From: an uncultured Lachnospiraceae bacterium
GTDB taxonomy: Bacteria; Bacillota; Clostridia; Lachnospirales; Lachnospiraceae
Assembly: GCA_947652925.1 (NCBI GenBank)
Contig: CANTEW010000001.1
Coordinates: 108,406 to 172,405 of the forward strand
DNA length: 64,000 bases
Reading direction: 5' to 3'
This document shows, piece by piece, positions 16,371 to 25,250 of this stretch; the stretch's first letter is position 1; the number at the start of each line of letters is the position of its first letter. A program made the position numbers and the translations under genes. Below the pieces are notes generated by a model. It worked only from the letters and a program-made list of their open reading frames with translations. It was not told the origin of the DNA and did not search any database.

Positions 16371-16829
16371 TTAACTAAATGGCAGCTCCTCGTCAATCCC
16401 GTCAGGGATGTTCATGAATCCATCTGCAGACGCCGCACTTGGCGTGGGCATGTCCGCAGCAGACATAGGCTGCGGTATCGCGTTTGCTGCCGCATATCCC
16501 TGGCTGGCCGCCTTACTCTCTGCAAATTCCTGTTCTTCTACTACCACTTCTGTCGTATATACTTTCACGCCTTCCCGGTTGGTATAACTCCCGGTCTGGA
16601 TCCGTCCGCATACAGTGATACGGATCCCTTTGTGGTAATATTTTTCAGCAAACTCCGCTGTCCGTCCGAAAGACACACAGTTGATAAAATCTGCCGTAGC
16701 CTCGCCGTCTCTCCGAAAACGCCGATCCACCGCCAGGGTATATCTGGCGATCGCCAGCGCATTCTCTCCCGCCGAGTACCTTACTTCCGGATCTCTGGTC
16801 AAACGCCCCATGAGTATCACTTTATTCAT
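16371..16829 (-). CDS. ssb: Single-stranded DNA-binding protein
   Basis: A 152-aa SSB with an N-terminal OB fold ([17 protein letters not shown], then [18 protein letters not shown]) and a disordered Ala/Pro-rich tail ending in the acidic tip DEELPFS, which recruits replication and repair partners. It coats single-stranded DNA as a tetramer. The position between rpsF and rpsR is the standard bacterial arrangement and marks it as the housekeeping copy. Confidence 0.96.
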   Translation of the reverse strand: MNKVILMGRLTRDPEVRYSAGENALAIARYTLAVDRRFRRDGEATADFINCVSFGRTAEFAEKYYHKGIRITVCGRIQTGSYTNREGVKVYTTEVVVEEQEFAESKAASQGYAAANAIPQPMSAADMPTPSAASADGFMNIPDGIDEELPFS

Positions 16830-16857
16830 ATGATCACCTCTGAAAATATCTAAAATA

Positions 16858-17229
16858 TCATTCTAATGGCGCTTTTTCTCCTACATCTCCTACAGCAGCG
16901 GCTTCTTCATCCTGTCCGGCTTCCGCACCTTCTATCTCAGGCTCGTCCGTAACGTTGACGATCAGATACCTGAGGACATTGTCCATAATGTGCATATGGC
17001 TCTCCAGCTCTACAGGGCAGGTAGGTGCAGCTTCAAAGTGGATAAAATAATAATAACCTTCGTGCATCTTCTGGATCTCATACGCAAGTCTCTTCTTGCC
17101 CCATTCTTCCACATCTGTGATCACACCGTCATAGCGTGTGATGTAGCCCTTTGCTTTCTCCAGAGCAGCCAGACGCACTTCATCCTCCACCTTGGCATTC
17201 AATACCAATGCTAACTCATACTTGTTCAT
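16858..17229 (-). CDS. rpsF: Ribosomal protein bS6
   Basis: A 123-aa small-subunit protein partnering bS18. MNKYELALVLNAK at the start and EWGKKRLAYEIQKMHEGYYY are characteristic. The C-terminus carries an acidic Ala/Glu-rich tail (about 25 residues) as in many Firmicutes. The start at 17229 has GAAGGAGG 6-8 bp upstream. The 100-nt leader between the promoter and start could hold an S6:S18 autoregulatory site, but I could not match the consensus. Confidence 0.96.
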   Translation of the reverse strand: MNKYELALVLNAKVEDEVRLAALEKAKGYITRYDGVITDVEEWGKKRLAYEIQKMHEGYYYFIHFEAAPTCPVELESHMHIMDNVLRYLIVNVTDEPEIEGAEAGQDEEAAAVGDVGEKAPLE

Positions 17230-17335
17230 GTATTTCCTCCTTCTGGTCAATTGGCCCCTTATCCTCGTAAGGAACAAGGATCTCGTTCTGACAGGTCTTT
17301 GTCAAAGCCTGCAAAACGGGTATTCACGGATATAT

Positions 17336-17364
17336 ATTCTAACACAAGATGCCCGTCTTGTAAA
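17336..17364 (-). promoter_or_regulatory. Sigma-A promoter of rpsF-ssb-rpsR
   Basis: Reverse strand TTTACA (17364-17359) and TAGAAT (17341-17336), 17-nt spacer, about 105 bp before rpsF. It overlaps the end region of the DUF5722 gene. Confidence 0.7.
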
Positions 17365-17390
17365 GAGGGATCTTACCTGCTCACAACAGC

Positions 17391-18704
17391 CTACTCAAAA
17401 TATCCCGCATCAAACCCAGGCACCAGCTGTCCCCAATCCTGGATACCCAGATATTGCCGACAAACTCCCGTATACGCCTCGCCTTCCTGCGTATCCATAT
17501 ATTTGAACACATCATGGGACGCTTTCATCCTGCCCATCCCTTCCGTCCACAGTCCCATATAGAGCCCGTCGCCCCCGATCTCGACCGGGTTATCTGTCTG
17601 GCACCGGAAGATGATACAGTCGATCATATCATTAAATTCCGCCTTGTAATACGCGTACGCCAGAGCGGACGCCTGTTTTATCTCTCCGTCGGGACCGTGG
17701 GAACTGAACCCCTGTTCTGTGAGCATGATCCGGGTCTTTGCCCCGTAAGTCGCTTTCACATATTTTGTCAACTGTTCTATATTTTTCATGGTGATACAGG
17801 GTGAATCCACACTGTCTTTCACACGATGGCTGCTCCCATTCCAGAAATCCGCCTGGGTCAGAGGTTCCGAGTAAGCGTGGTAACTGATCGTGAAGTCGGG
17901 ACTCCCATATTCCTCCAGCCGCTGGGCGAAGGTATCCAGGAACGCCTTCCCACTGTGGACTCTCCCCGCGATCTCCGTATTCCAGCTATGCTCCAGGCAG
18001 ATGCTGACACGGGCGTCTGCACATTTTTTCTTTACCGCTTTATGGACTACCTGGAATGTATCCGCATATAAGTACGCATTCTCTTCCAATGAATCCGACC
18101 CGGTATAATGCCATTGGTCATGAGCATTCACTTCGTTCCCGATCAGATAATCACTGATACGTCCCATCCCATGCCTGCCGTCAAACTCCTCTGCGATACA
18201 GCTGAACAGGGCAGAATACCTGTCCCTGTCTTCTTTCGTACTGATATTCCAGGCATAATAATTATGCCCTTTCTGGCCCCGCGCCGCAGGATGGATCAGA
18301 TCCGTCTGACCCTCCACCCAGGGGAGCAAAAACTCTGCCGACAAACGTATATCCGCATCCTGGAGCTGTGCGAACAGGCTCCCCCATCGCTCAAACGCAT
18401 CCCAATTGAATGTATAGACCTTTCCCTTATAGTCATATTCCAGCCTGTTGCCGGACGTATCCATAAATTCAGTGATGTCGATATTGAACAGGCAGTATTT
18501 GATGCCCAAGTCAACGGCATCCCCTATGCTCTCCCCGAACTGCAGACCTTTTTTTGAACATCTGGCCGTGAACACCTGTGCTTTCGGGGGCTTGATCTGC
18601 GCATCCGGGAGACTGTCGAGCCCTGCATCTGCCCCCGCTGATACTGCCGCAGACAGGGAAAGGCAGACTGCCAGAAATACAGCGATACTTTTCTTAATGA
18701 CCAT
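17391..18704 (-). CDS. Secreted DUF5722 glycosidase-like protein
   Basis: A 437-aa protein with a signal peptide (hydrophobic residues ~5-24, ending SAGA). The rest looks like a (beta/alpha)8 barrel of the glycoside hydrolase clan A type. A candidate acid/base Glu lies in LIGNEVNAHDQWHY and a candidate nucleophile in LTEQGFSS, with SYHAYSEPL between them. I assign it to DUF5722; substrate is unknown. Start 18704 is preferred because GGAGG is 6 bp upstream, while the ATG at 18710 touches that site. Its first 11 bp overlap the 3' end of the DUF951 gene, so the two are likely co-transcribed. Confidence 0.7.
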   Translation of the reverse strand: MVIKKSIAVFLAVCLSLSAAVSAGADAGLDSLPDAQIKPPKAQVFTARCSKKGLQFGESIGDAVDLGIKYCLFNIDITEFMDTSGNRLEYDYKGKVYTFNWDAFERWGSLFAQLQDADIRLSAEFLLPWVEGQTDLIHPAARGQKGHNYYAWNISTKEDRDRYSALFSCIAEEFDGRHGMGRISDYLIGNEVNAHDQWHYTGSDSLEENAYLYADTFQVVHKAVKKKCADARVSICLEHSWNTEIAGRVHSGKAFLDTFAQRLEEYGSPDFTISYHAYSEPLTQADFWNGSSHRVKDSVDSPCITMKNIEQLTKYVKATYGAKTRIMLTEQGFSSHGPDGEIKQASALAYAYYKAEFNDMIDCIIFRCQTDNPVEIGGDGLYMGLWTEGMGRMKASHDVFKYMDTQEGEAYTGVCRQYLGIQDWGQLVPGFDAGYFE

Positions 18705-18909
18705 ATCCATCCTCCGCTCCCTGATCGGCTTTGACGATCTCCCTGAGATTTTTCTCTACGAGCTTCCTGGGTACCATGACCTGATGCATGCACCCCAAGC
18801 ATTTCAGACGGAAATCCGCTCCCACACGCAAGATCTCCCATTGACTGCTGCCGCAGGGGTGCTGCTTCTTCAGCCGTATCTTATCCCCTACAGAAAATCT
18901 ATCCGCCAT
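18694..18909 (-). CDS. DUF951 family small protein
   Basis: A 71-aa member of DUF951, a conserved Firmicutes family with a compact beta fold. The signature LKKQHPCGSSQWEILRVGADFRLKC is split across residues 13-37, followed by LGCMHQVMVPR. The conserved Cys residues may bind metal. Its role is unknown. It is preceded by an AAAGGAGG site and located between the sirtuin gene and the DUF5722 gene in one orientation. Confidence 0.85.
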   Translation of the reverse strand: MADRFSVGDKIRLKKQHPCGSSQWEILRVGADFRLKCLGCMHQVMVPRKLVEKNLREIVKADQGAEDGYGH

Positions 18910-18928
18910 CTTCCAGCCTCCTTTTTTC

Positions 18929-19654
18929 TCATACCCGGATCTGGGAAAATACTTCCCCGATCGGCTGAGAGACCACCAGATCCGCCTGACGGTCCCGGGG
19001 CGTGGGCGCTTTATTGATCACAATCAATCCCTCGCCCTTGAAATAGTCGATCAGGCCCGCCGCCGGGTACACGGCCAGAGAAGTGCCCCCGATGATCAGC
19101 AACTGCGCAGAAGAGATCGCCTGTACAGACCGGCTGACCGTATCGTTATCCAGGCCTTCCCCGTAAAGGACCACATCCGGTTTGATCAGACCCTGGCACG
19201 TCTCGCACCTGGGCACGCCCCGACTGTTCTTCATATACGCAAAACCATAGGACTTCCCGCATTTGATGCAGTGGTTCCTGTATACCGAACCATGGAGTTC
19301 CAGGACATTTTTACTCCCCGCCATCTGATGCAGGTTATCAATATTCTGTGTGATGACCGCTTTTAGTTTCCCGGCCTGTTCCAGTTGTGCCAATTTCCGG
19401 TGCGCAGCATTCGGCTCTGCCGTATCGCAGAGCATCTTCGCCTGATAGAACCGATAAAATTCCTTAGTCTCATCCATAAAAAAATCATGGCTCAAGATCG
19501 TCTCCGGCGGATAGTCATACTGCTGGTTATACAATCCATCCACACTGCGGAAATCGGGGATGCCGCTTTCCGTGGATACCCCCGCCCCGCCAAAAAATAC
19601 AATATCATCATACTTGTCTATGGCTTCCTGCAATCCTTTTATCTCATCTGTCAT
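18929..19654 (-). CDS. cobB: Sir2-family NAD-dependent protein deacylase
   Basis: A 241-aa sirtuin that removes acyl groups from lysine using NAD+, releasing nicotinamide. Visible are GAGVSTESGIPDFR (~20-34), TQNIDNLHQMAGS (~113), catalytic His in LELHGS, a structural zinc site CIKC...CETC, and GTSLAVYPAAGL. The length and motif order match the class U/III bacterial enzymes. pncB, which feeds nicotinate back to NAD, is 5 kb away, but no operon link is visible. Confidence 0.93.
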   Translation of the reverse strand: MTDEIKGLQEAIDKYDDIVFFGGAGVSTESGIPDFRSVDGLYNQQYDYPPETILSHDFFMDETKEFYRFYQAKMLCDTAEPNAAHRKLAQLEQAGKLKAVITQNIDNLHQMAGSKNVLELHGSVYRNHCIKCGKSYGFAYMKNSRGVPRCETCQGLIKPDVVLYGEGLDNDTVSRSVQAISSAQLLIIGGTSLAVYPAAGLIDYFKGEGLIVINKAPTPRDRQADLVVSQPIGEVFSQIRV

Positions 19655-19699
19655 ATCTTTGATAAGCCCTCCTGATCCTCAGATGTTTATTTTCATCTG

Positions 19700-20434
19700 T
19701 CACACTGTCACATCCAGAGACACGCTCTCCACTGCCGGGGCTGCACCTGCATCCGCGGCTATAGAGACAACTGCTCCTGCCACGGCCGGCACAGCCGCTC
19801 CCACACCGGAAGGCAGAGAAGGCATGCCTCTATCCATGCCGGGCAGGACACTCTCTGCCATAGCCTCCTGGCCGCCTCTGGCAGCTTCCTTCATGGCATA
19901 GTCCCTTTCATCCCTCTGCCGTTTATCCCTTCTGTTGCGCAGCTCATCCTTGATCTCCCGTGCTTCCCGCTCTTTTTGCTCCTCTTCTGCCCGTTTCCGC
20001 CGTTTTTCCAATTCCTCTTCTTTCGTGAGCCCTTTCATCTTTATACGGACACGTTTGATCAGTTTCTGCATACGGCGGATCATCTGCGCGATCTTCTCTT
20101 TATCTTTCCCCTCGCTGAGGGCTCCTGACATCCGCAAGTTTGCCAGGGCACGCATGGCCTTACTGGAGACCTGCTGTACATCAAATTTTGTCTGGCAGTT
20201 AGCCAATTCTGATGCCAGCTGCGCTACATTATCATCCGGCACGGAAGCTTTTATCTTATTTGTATCATTCCCGGAAGAAGAGACAGAACGTCCAGGGACC
20301 GCTGAAAATGGCTCCTGGCTGCCCTGCATCTTCTTCTCATCCTGCTCTTGGATCTGATCTTCTCCTGTCTGCTGTCCAGTCCTGTATATACTGTCCGCAA
20401 CTCCCTGCTGCCAAGCTGCCGCTCTGATCATCAT
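19700..20434 (-). CDS. Hypothetical coiled-coil protein
   Basis: A 244-aa protein I do not recognise. Residues ~1-75 are polar and Gln/Ser-rich; ~75-125 form an amphipathic helical segment (NVAQLASELANCQTKFDVQ); ~130-195 are a highly charged coiled coil rich in Lys/Arg/Glu (KRRKRAEEEQKEREAREIK); the C-terminal ~50 residues are Ala/Gly/Val-rich and low complexity. No signal peptide. Start 20434 has AAAGGAGGG 8 bp upstream. It lies between the sirtuin and sortase genes, same strand. Confidence 0.7.
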   Translation of the reverse strand: MMIRAAAWQQGVADSIYRTGQQTGEDQIQEQDEKKMQGSQEPFSAVPGRSVSSSGNDTNKIKASVPDDNVAQLASELANCQTKFDVQQVSSKAMRALANLRMSGALSEGKDKEKIAQMIRRMQKLIKRVRIKMKGLTKEEELEKRRKRAEEEQKEREAREIKDELRNRRDKRQRDERDYAMKEAARGGQEAMAESVLPGMDRGMPSLPSGVGAAVPAVAGAVVSIAADAGAAPAVESVSLDVTV

Positions 20435-20527
20435 AGATATCCCTCCTTTACAGATCGCCAACGATCACCAATGACCTATACTCATATATCGACTTAAAAC
20501 AGCAGATGATAAATGTCCTTTAAGATC

Positions 20528-21307
20528 TTAATCCAACTGGATCCCCTGTACAACAAAACGGGTCGCGCTGTTTCCTGTACAGGTGGAGAGTGTCATGACT
20601 TTATCAAACTTTTTCGGCTCTGCCTGTGTATCTATCTCTGAATTTGCCTTCATCTGTTCCAGATAAGCCGTGTATTCTTTCCCCGGTTTACTGAAAAAGG
20701 TATATGTAAGGCTCCCCACCTCCGCCGTATACGCTGAAAAGATCTCATATCTATGATCCTTTTCCGGTGTGAGCATCCAGAAATACGGACTGTCCGCATA
20801 AGCATTTTCTGTGACATACCGCTTTAGGGTCCCGAACATGGAACCATCCTTCATATTATGTCCATAGACGATCGTATTCAGGTCTTTAAGGTCCCTGCTG
20901 TTTTCATGATCGATAAAGATCGTGCCAGCGAAATTATATGTTTTCTGATATGTCATATGCAGATAATATTCATTGTCGGTCCCCTGTACCACCGGATAGC
21001 TGATCCCCAGAGCCTCCGCATAGAGCCACCCGATCACATCCGGATTCTCCGCCTGCAGCGCGTCAAAATCCACCACGATAGGCGGCTCATCACCGGACGA
21101 TGCCCCGTCCTTTTCACGTACTCCGTTTGGATTGGGCTGCACCGCCATATCCTCTATTTTTTTGTATTCATCCTGTGCCTGTTTGTAATCCTTATAGATC
21201 CCATACAATTTCCATCCGGCAAAAGCAAATACGCCGACTGCTGCGAGCAATCCAAGCGTCAACAGATAGTCCGCTGCTGTTTTCTTTTTTTTATTTTTCT
21301 TCGCCAT
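20528..21307 (-). CDS. srtB: Class B sortase
   Basis: A 259-aa membrane-anchored transpeptidase with an N-terminal transmembrane segment (~12-35) and a sortase domain. The catalytic Cys lies in TLSTCTGNSATRFVV, the His in IVYGHNMKDGSMF, and the Arg in the same C-terminal motif. The DALQAENPDVIGWL lead-in is typical of class B. It covalently attaches proteins with a C-terminal sorting signal to the cell wall; no obvious substrate is encoded next to it. Two starts (21307, 21328) are possible; 21307 gives the basic MAKKNKKKK typical of a membrane anchor. Confidence 0.9.
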   Translation of the reverse strand: MAKKNKKKKTAADYLLTLGLLAAVGVFAFAGWKLYGIYKDYKQAQDEYKKIEDMAVQPNPNGVREKDGASSGDEPPIVVDFDALQAENPDVIGWLYAEALGISYPVVQGTDNEYYLHMTYQKTYNFAGTIFIDHENSRDLKDLNTIVYGHNMKDGSMFGTLKRYVTENAYADSPYFWMLTPEKDHRYEIFSAYTAEVGSLTYTFFSKPGKEYTAYLEQMKANSEIDTQAEPKKFDKVMTLSTCTGNSATRFVVQGIQLD

Positions 21308-21413
21308 ATCCTCCTCCAGGTCCTCCATGTGCTTTTTAAAGATAGTATAAACGTTCTTTCTGGATTTCGCAACCGGTCATATGGAAAAGGATCCTAAAAT
21401 TTCTGTAAGATCT

Positions 21414-21535
21414 TTTAGAACATATCTGAAAGCCTAAAACATCTCTTGATCACCGCAAATTTACAGATAATAGGATACCCGCCTTTCAGAAAGCGTTTTA
21501 AGGGGTCCGGGGGATCACGGATCTCCCCCGGACCA
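21414..21535. mobile_element. Partial copy of the GC-hairpin MITE family (copy A)
   Basis: The sequence from TAGAACATATCTGAAAGCC through AAAGCGTTTTAAGGGGTCCGGG aligns with the left half and centre of the copies at 36668-36871 and 51828-52062. Its centre is an 11-bp perfect stem GGTCCGGGGGA/TCCCCCGGACC. The right half is missing or diverged. It fills most of the 390-bp gap between srtB and tmk, where I see no gene. Confidence 0.65.
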
Positions 21536-21699
21536 GGACTGAGCTCCTGCTCTCGCATCATCTGCACAGTCAAATATAACACAGACCTATTATTTTTTTA
21601 TCATTTTATCATAGATCTTTTATTGCACTCTCTGCAAAAAATGTGATAATATAGGATCCATATCAATAATATAACACGGACAGGAGAACATTTAGGATC

Positions 21700-22341
21700 A
21701 TGGATACGATCAAAGGGACTTTTATAGCATTCGAAGGGATCGACGGGAGCGGAAAGAGTACGCAGGTCCGGATGCTGGATGAACGGATGAAAAAAGAAAA
21801 GATCTATTGCCACACAACCATGGAACCCACCGATTCCCCCATCGGTTCACTCATCCACCAGATCATGACCGGACGGATAAAGACAGATAACAAAGTGATC
21901 TCCGCCCTATTTGTCGCTGACAGGCTGGACCATCTATTAAATGATGTGGATGGTATCGTCCATAAGATAAACGAAGGGATCACTGTGATCACCGATAGAT
22001 ATTATTTTTCCTCCTATGCATACCAGAGTGTGGATATGCCCATGGAACAGGTGATCAGCGCCAATAAACAGAGCAGTGATATCCTACGGCCCACAGTGAC
22101 TCTATTTATCGATATCCCGCCGGATGTGGCGATCGAGAGGATCACCAAAAACAGGTCCCATCAGGAATTATTTGAAGAAAGATCCCGCCTGATCCAGGTA
22201 CGGGAAAGATATTTTGAAGCTTTCGACAGATTAAATGATACAGAAAAAGTCATCATCATAGACGGAGACCGGGATGCACAAGAGATCGCTGATGATATCT
22301 GGGAGGTGGTCAGAGACTCCGTCCCCCTCCGGCAGGTCTGA
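21700..22341 (+). CDS. tmk: Thymidylate kinase
   Basis: A 213-aa dTMP kinase making dTDP for DNA synthesis. The P-loop is FEGIDGSGKST (residues 12-22), the DRY motif reads TDRYYFSSYAYQ (~100), and a LID-type stretch KNRSHQELFEER follows. The length is normal. It is not in the usual tmk-holB arrangement. AGGAGA lies upstream of the ATG. The stop codon is within the loop of a hairpin (22330-22359). Confidence 0.92.
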   Translation: MDTIKGTFIAFEGIDGSGKSTQVRMLDERMKKEKIYCHTTMEPTDSPIGSLIHQIMTGRIKTDNKVISALFVADRLDHLLNDVDGIVHKINEGITVITDRYYFSSYAYQSVDMPMEQVISANKQSSDILRPTVTLFIDIPPDVAIERITKNRSHQELFEERSRLIQVRERYFEAFDRLNDTEKVIIIDGDRDAQEIADDIWEVVRDSVPLRQV

Positions 22342-22359
22342 TATAAGGCCGACCTGCCG
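22330..22359. terminator. Hairpin overlapping the tmk stop codon
   Basis: CGGCAGGTC pairs perfectly with GACCTGCCG around a 12-nt loop that contains the tmk TGA. No T-tract follows on either strand, so it may be an mRNA 3'-end stabiliser or weak terminator between convergent genes. Confidence 0.45.
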
Positions 22360-22375
22360 AAAGAGGACAGCTCCC

Positions 22376-25084
22376 CTATCTCCGATAAAGGATCCTTATA
22401 GAATTTAAAACACACAGCATAGCGACTCCAGTATCCGCGAACACCGCCAGCCACATATTTGCATATCCAAACAGCCCCAAGAGCATGACGAGGATCTTTA
22501 CCATAAGTGCAAACACTACATTTTGCCATGCGATCTTTGACGCAGACCTGGCTATATGGATGGACCGGGGGATCGCTCCCATACTGGAAGTCATGAACAC
22601 AACATCTGCGGCCTCGATCGCGGTATCCGCGCCGCTGCCCATCGCCGCCCCCACGTCCGCTCCAGCCAGGACGGGGGCATCGTTGATCCCATCGCCTACG
22701 AACATGACACTACCGTGCCGATCCCGGATCTTCGTCAGCTCGGTCATTTTATCCTGAGGCAGGAGTTTCGCATGGACTTCATCAATCCCGGTCACATCTG
22801 CCACAGCCTGGGCGCTGTCCAGGGAATCCCCGGTGAGCATGGCCGTGGTGATACCCATGGCCTTCAGCCTGTTCACAGCCGGCTCTGCATCTTCCTTGAC
22901 CGTATCTGAGATCAGGAAATATCCTGCGAAGATCCCGTCTACAGCCAGGAACACCTCCGCGCCGAAAGCACCTGTTTCCAGCGGCTCCATCTCCACATGA
23001 TATCTATCCATCAGCTTCCTGTTTCCGCAGAGTACCTGCCCTTTCTCTAAGACCGCCCGGATACCATGGCCGGCGATCTCCTCCAGGGAGCGGGGGTCCT
23101 CAAGGGAGAGACCCTTCTCCCTCGCCGCCGCAACGATGCTGCCTGCAATGGGATGGGTGGAAATCTGTTCACAACTGGCGGCCATCTGGAGCAGCTCATC
23201 TGCCGGATGATCTCCCACAGACACGATCTTTTGTAATACAAAATCCCCCTGTGTGATGGTCCCCGTCTTATCCATGATGACTGTATTGATATGGGACATG
23301 GCTTCCAGAGACACTCCGCCCTTAAATAAGATGCCTTTCCTGGAACCCGCCCCGATGCCGGAGAAAAATGCCAGCGGCACACTCAGTACAAGAGCACATG
23401 GACAACTCATGACAAGGAATGTGAGCGCCGTATAGATCCAGTATCCCCAGTCTCCACTGACCAGTGAAGGGATGACCGCGGTCCCCAATGCCAGAAACAC
23501 CACGCAAGGTGTATAGATCCTGGCAAACCTGGTGATAAAACGATCGATCTTCGGCTTGCTGGCGGCGGCATTTTCCACAGAATCCAGGATCCTGGTGACC
23601 ATGGACTCTCCCAGTACTTTTTCCACACGGATCTTCAACTGCCCAGACGTATTCACACAGCCGGAAATGACTTCATCGCCAACGCCTGCCTTGAACGGCA
23701 CAGGCTCGCCTGTGACCGGAGAAGTATCGATCCGGCTCTCACCGTCTATGACCACCCCGTCCAACGGGATCCTGTCCCCTGGACGGACCAGGAGGATATC
23801 ACCCACCTGCGCCTCTTCCGCCCCGATCACCTGCACGCCGTCCCCGATCAGGAGATTGACGACTTCCGGCCGCATGTCTACCGCATCCATGATCTGCCCG
23901 CGGCTCTTTTCCACAGCACGGTGTTCAAAATACTCTCCTACCCGGTAAAAGAGCATCACTCCTACAGCCTCCGGATATTCCCGGATGGCAAACGCCCCCA
24001 ATGTGGCGATACTCATCAGAAAATTCTCATCAAAGACCTGGCCTTTGGGGATATTCTGCAAGGCAGTCAAAAGGACTTTCCCACCCAAGATGATATACCC
24101 CACAACATAGACGGGAAGGGTCACACTCCCTGCATAGCCCATATGTTCCAAGACTTCTCCCGTCACAAACAAGATCACCCCCAGGATAAGGGTCCAAAAC
24201 TCTCTGGATGATGTCTTTGCGCTCTCCACAGGGAGTATATCCTGACTCCTGGGACTGGTATCTTTCTCTTTCACCACCACCTCTGACTCAATGGATGTAC
24301 AGATCTTACGGATCTCTGGAAGACACCGGTCAGGACTTTTCGCTGTGACGCGCAGCTGCTTGGTGGCAAAGGTGATCGTCGCATCGGTGACACCTTCCAG
24401 TTCACTGATCCTTTTTTCCATTTTGGCCGCGCAGTTGGCGCAGCCCAGATTTTCCAGGATATATGTTTTCGTCTTAAAGGCTCCTGGGAGCGGGCCGCTC
24501 CTGGGTACCACCCTGACTCCTGACTCGATCGACGTACAGATCTCCTGTATCCTCGGCAGGACCGCCTGATGGTCTTGCGCTGAGAGCCGTAATTGCTTCG
24601 TTGCATAAGTGATCGTTGCATACTTCACACCGGGAAGCTCCTTGATCTTTTTTTCCATCTTAGCCGCACAGTTGGCACAACCCAGATCTTCCAGGATATA
24701 TACCCTCTTTTCCATATCCTGGTCGGGCATCTCACACGTGCAGTTCGCCAGGCTCTTCCCACAGACATCACAGTATTCCACATGAGGGTTGCACTGCTCA
24801 CAGGAACACCCCTCCGGATGGCCGGGTGTCCGGCGATGCTCTACTTCCATGTGTGTACAACTGCGCGTGTGTTCATCCGCCCCAGCGTGATCATGTCCAC
24901 ACCCACAGATCTCTCCCTGTGGATGACCGTGGTCATGCTCCCCATGCTCCTCATGTCCATGTCCACAGCCACACTCTCCTCCATGCTCATGGCTGTGCCC
25001 ATGATGTATATGCTCCTCGTGGCTATGCCCGCAGCCGCACCCATCCTCATGGCTGTGTTCAAATGGAAAGAAATCTATCCTCAT
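22376..25084 (-). CDS. P1B-type heavy-metal ATPase with His/Cys-rich N-terminus
   Basis: A 902-aa P-type ATPase predicted to export Zn2+/Cd2+ (or related divalent metals). Residues ~8-95 hold more than 20 His in HSHE/HGH/GCGCGH repeats; residues ~95-130 are Cys-rich (CSCEQC, CDVC, CTC). Two HMA domains follow, each with GCANCAAK. The core has the membrane motif SCPCALVLS (CPC), the phosphorylation site DKTGTITQG, HP motif in STHPIAGS, and GDGINDAPVLAGADVG. The start at 25084 is supported by GGAGATGATCATT. An ArsR-type palindrome lies 18-37 bp upstream. No ArsR gene is nearby. The SPC motif and His tail favour Zn/Cd/Pb over Cu. Confidence 0.93.
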   Translation of the reverse strand: MRIDFFPFEHSHEDGCGCGHSHEEHIHHGHSHEHGGECGCGHGHEEHGEHDHGHPQGEICGCGHDHAGADEHTRSCTHMEVEHRRTPGHPEGCSCEQCNPHVEYCDVCGKSLANCTCEMPDQDMEKRVYILEDLGCANCAAKMEKKIKELPGVKYATITYATKQLRLSAQDHQAVLPRIQEICTSIESGVRVVPRSGPLPGAFKTKTYILENLGCANCAAKMEKRISELEGVTDATITFATKQLRVTAKSPDRCLPEIRKICTSIESEVVVKEKDTSPRSQDILPVESAKTSSREFWTLILGVILFVTGEVLEHMGYAGSVTLPVYVVGYIILGGKVLLTALQNIPKGQVFDENFLMSIATLGAFAIREYPEAVGVMLFYRVGEYFEHRAVEKSRGQIMDAVDMRPEVVNLLIGDGVQVIGAEEAQVGDILLVRPGDRIPLDGVVIDGESRIDTSPVTGEPVPFKAGVGDEVISGCVNTSGQLKIRVEKVLGESMVTRILDSVENAAASKPKIDRFITRFARIYTPCVVFLALGTAVIPSLVSGDWGYWIYTALTFLVMSCPCALVLSVPLAFFSGIGAGSRKGILFKGGVSLEAMSHINTVIMDKTGTITQGDFVLQKIVSVGDHPADELLQMAASCEQISTHPIAGSIVAAAREKGLSLEDPRSLEEIAGHGIRAVLEKGQVLCGNRKLMDRYHVEMEPLETGAFGAEVFLAVDGIFAGYFLISDTVKEDAEPAVNRLKAMGITTAMLTGDSLDSAQAVADVTGIDEVHAKLLPQDKMTELTKIRDRHGSVMFVGDGINDAPVLAGADVGAAMGSGADTAIEAADVVFMTSSMGAIPRSIHIARSASKIAWQNVVFALMVKILVMLLGLFGYANMWLAVFADTGVAMLCVLNSIRILYRR

Positions 25085-25101
25085 AATGATCATCTCCTTA
25101 T

Positions 25102-25121
25102 ATATGAATGATTGTTCATAT
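25102..25121. promoter_or_regulatory. Putative ArsR/SmtB-family operator
   Basis: ATATGAA-6nt-TTCATAT is a perfect dyad with the spacing of zinc/cadmium sensor (CzrA, SmtB, CadC) operators. It sits just upstream of the metal ATPase start codon, between an AT-rich promoter region and the ribosome binding site. Confidence 0.6.
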
Positions 25122-25179
25122 GTATATTTAAACATATATAAGGATCGATGTCAAGAGGAGATCTCATGATCCATACAAT

Positions 25180-25217
25180 AAAAAAGCTGCCCCTTGGCCG
25201 CAAAGCCGCAGGGCAAC
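25180..25217 (-). terminator. Terminator of hpf
   Basis: On the reverse strand GTTGCCCT..AGGGGCAGC form a stem with an inner GCGGC/GCGGCC-type loop, followed by TTTTTT. It lies 34 bp beyond the hpf stop. Confidence 0.75.
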
Positions 25218-25250
25218 CCTCTATCGATCCTTTTTCATACAGTGATCCCA

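Noticed and set aside
17230-17335. S6:S18-binding autoregulatory leader of rpsF
   Set aside because: A weak stem exists (ATCCT/AGGAT), but the conserved CCG bulge of the known motif was not found by eye, so no feature is claimed.
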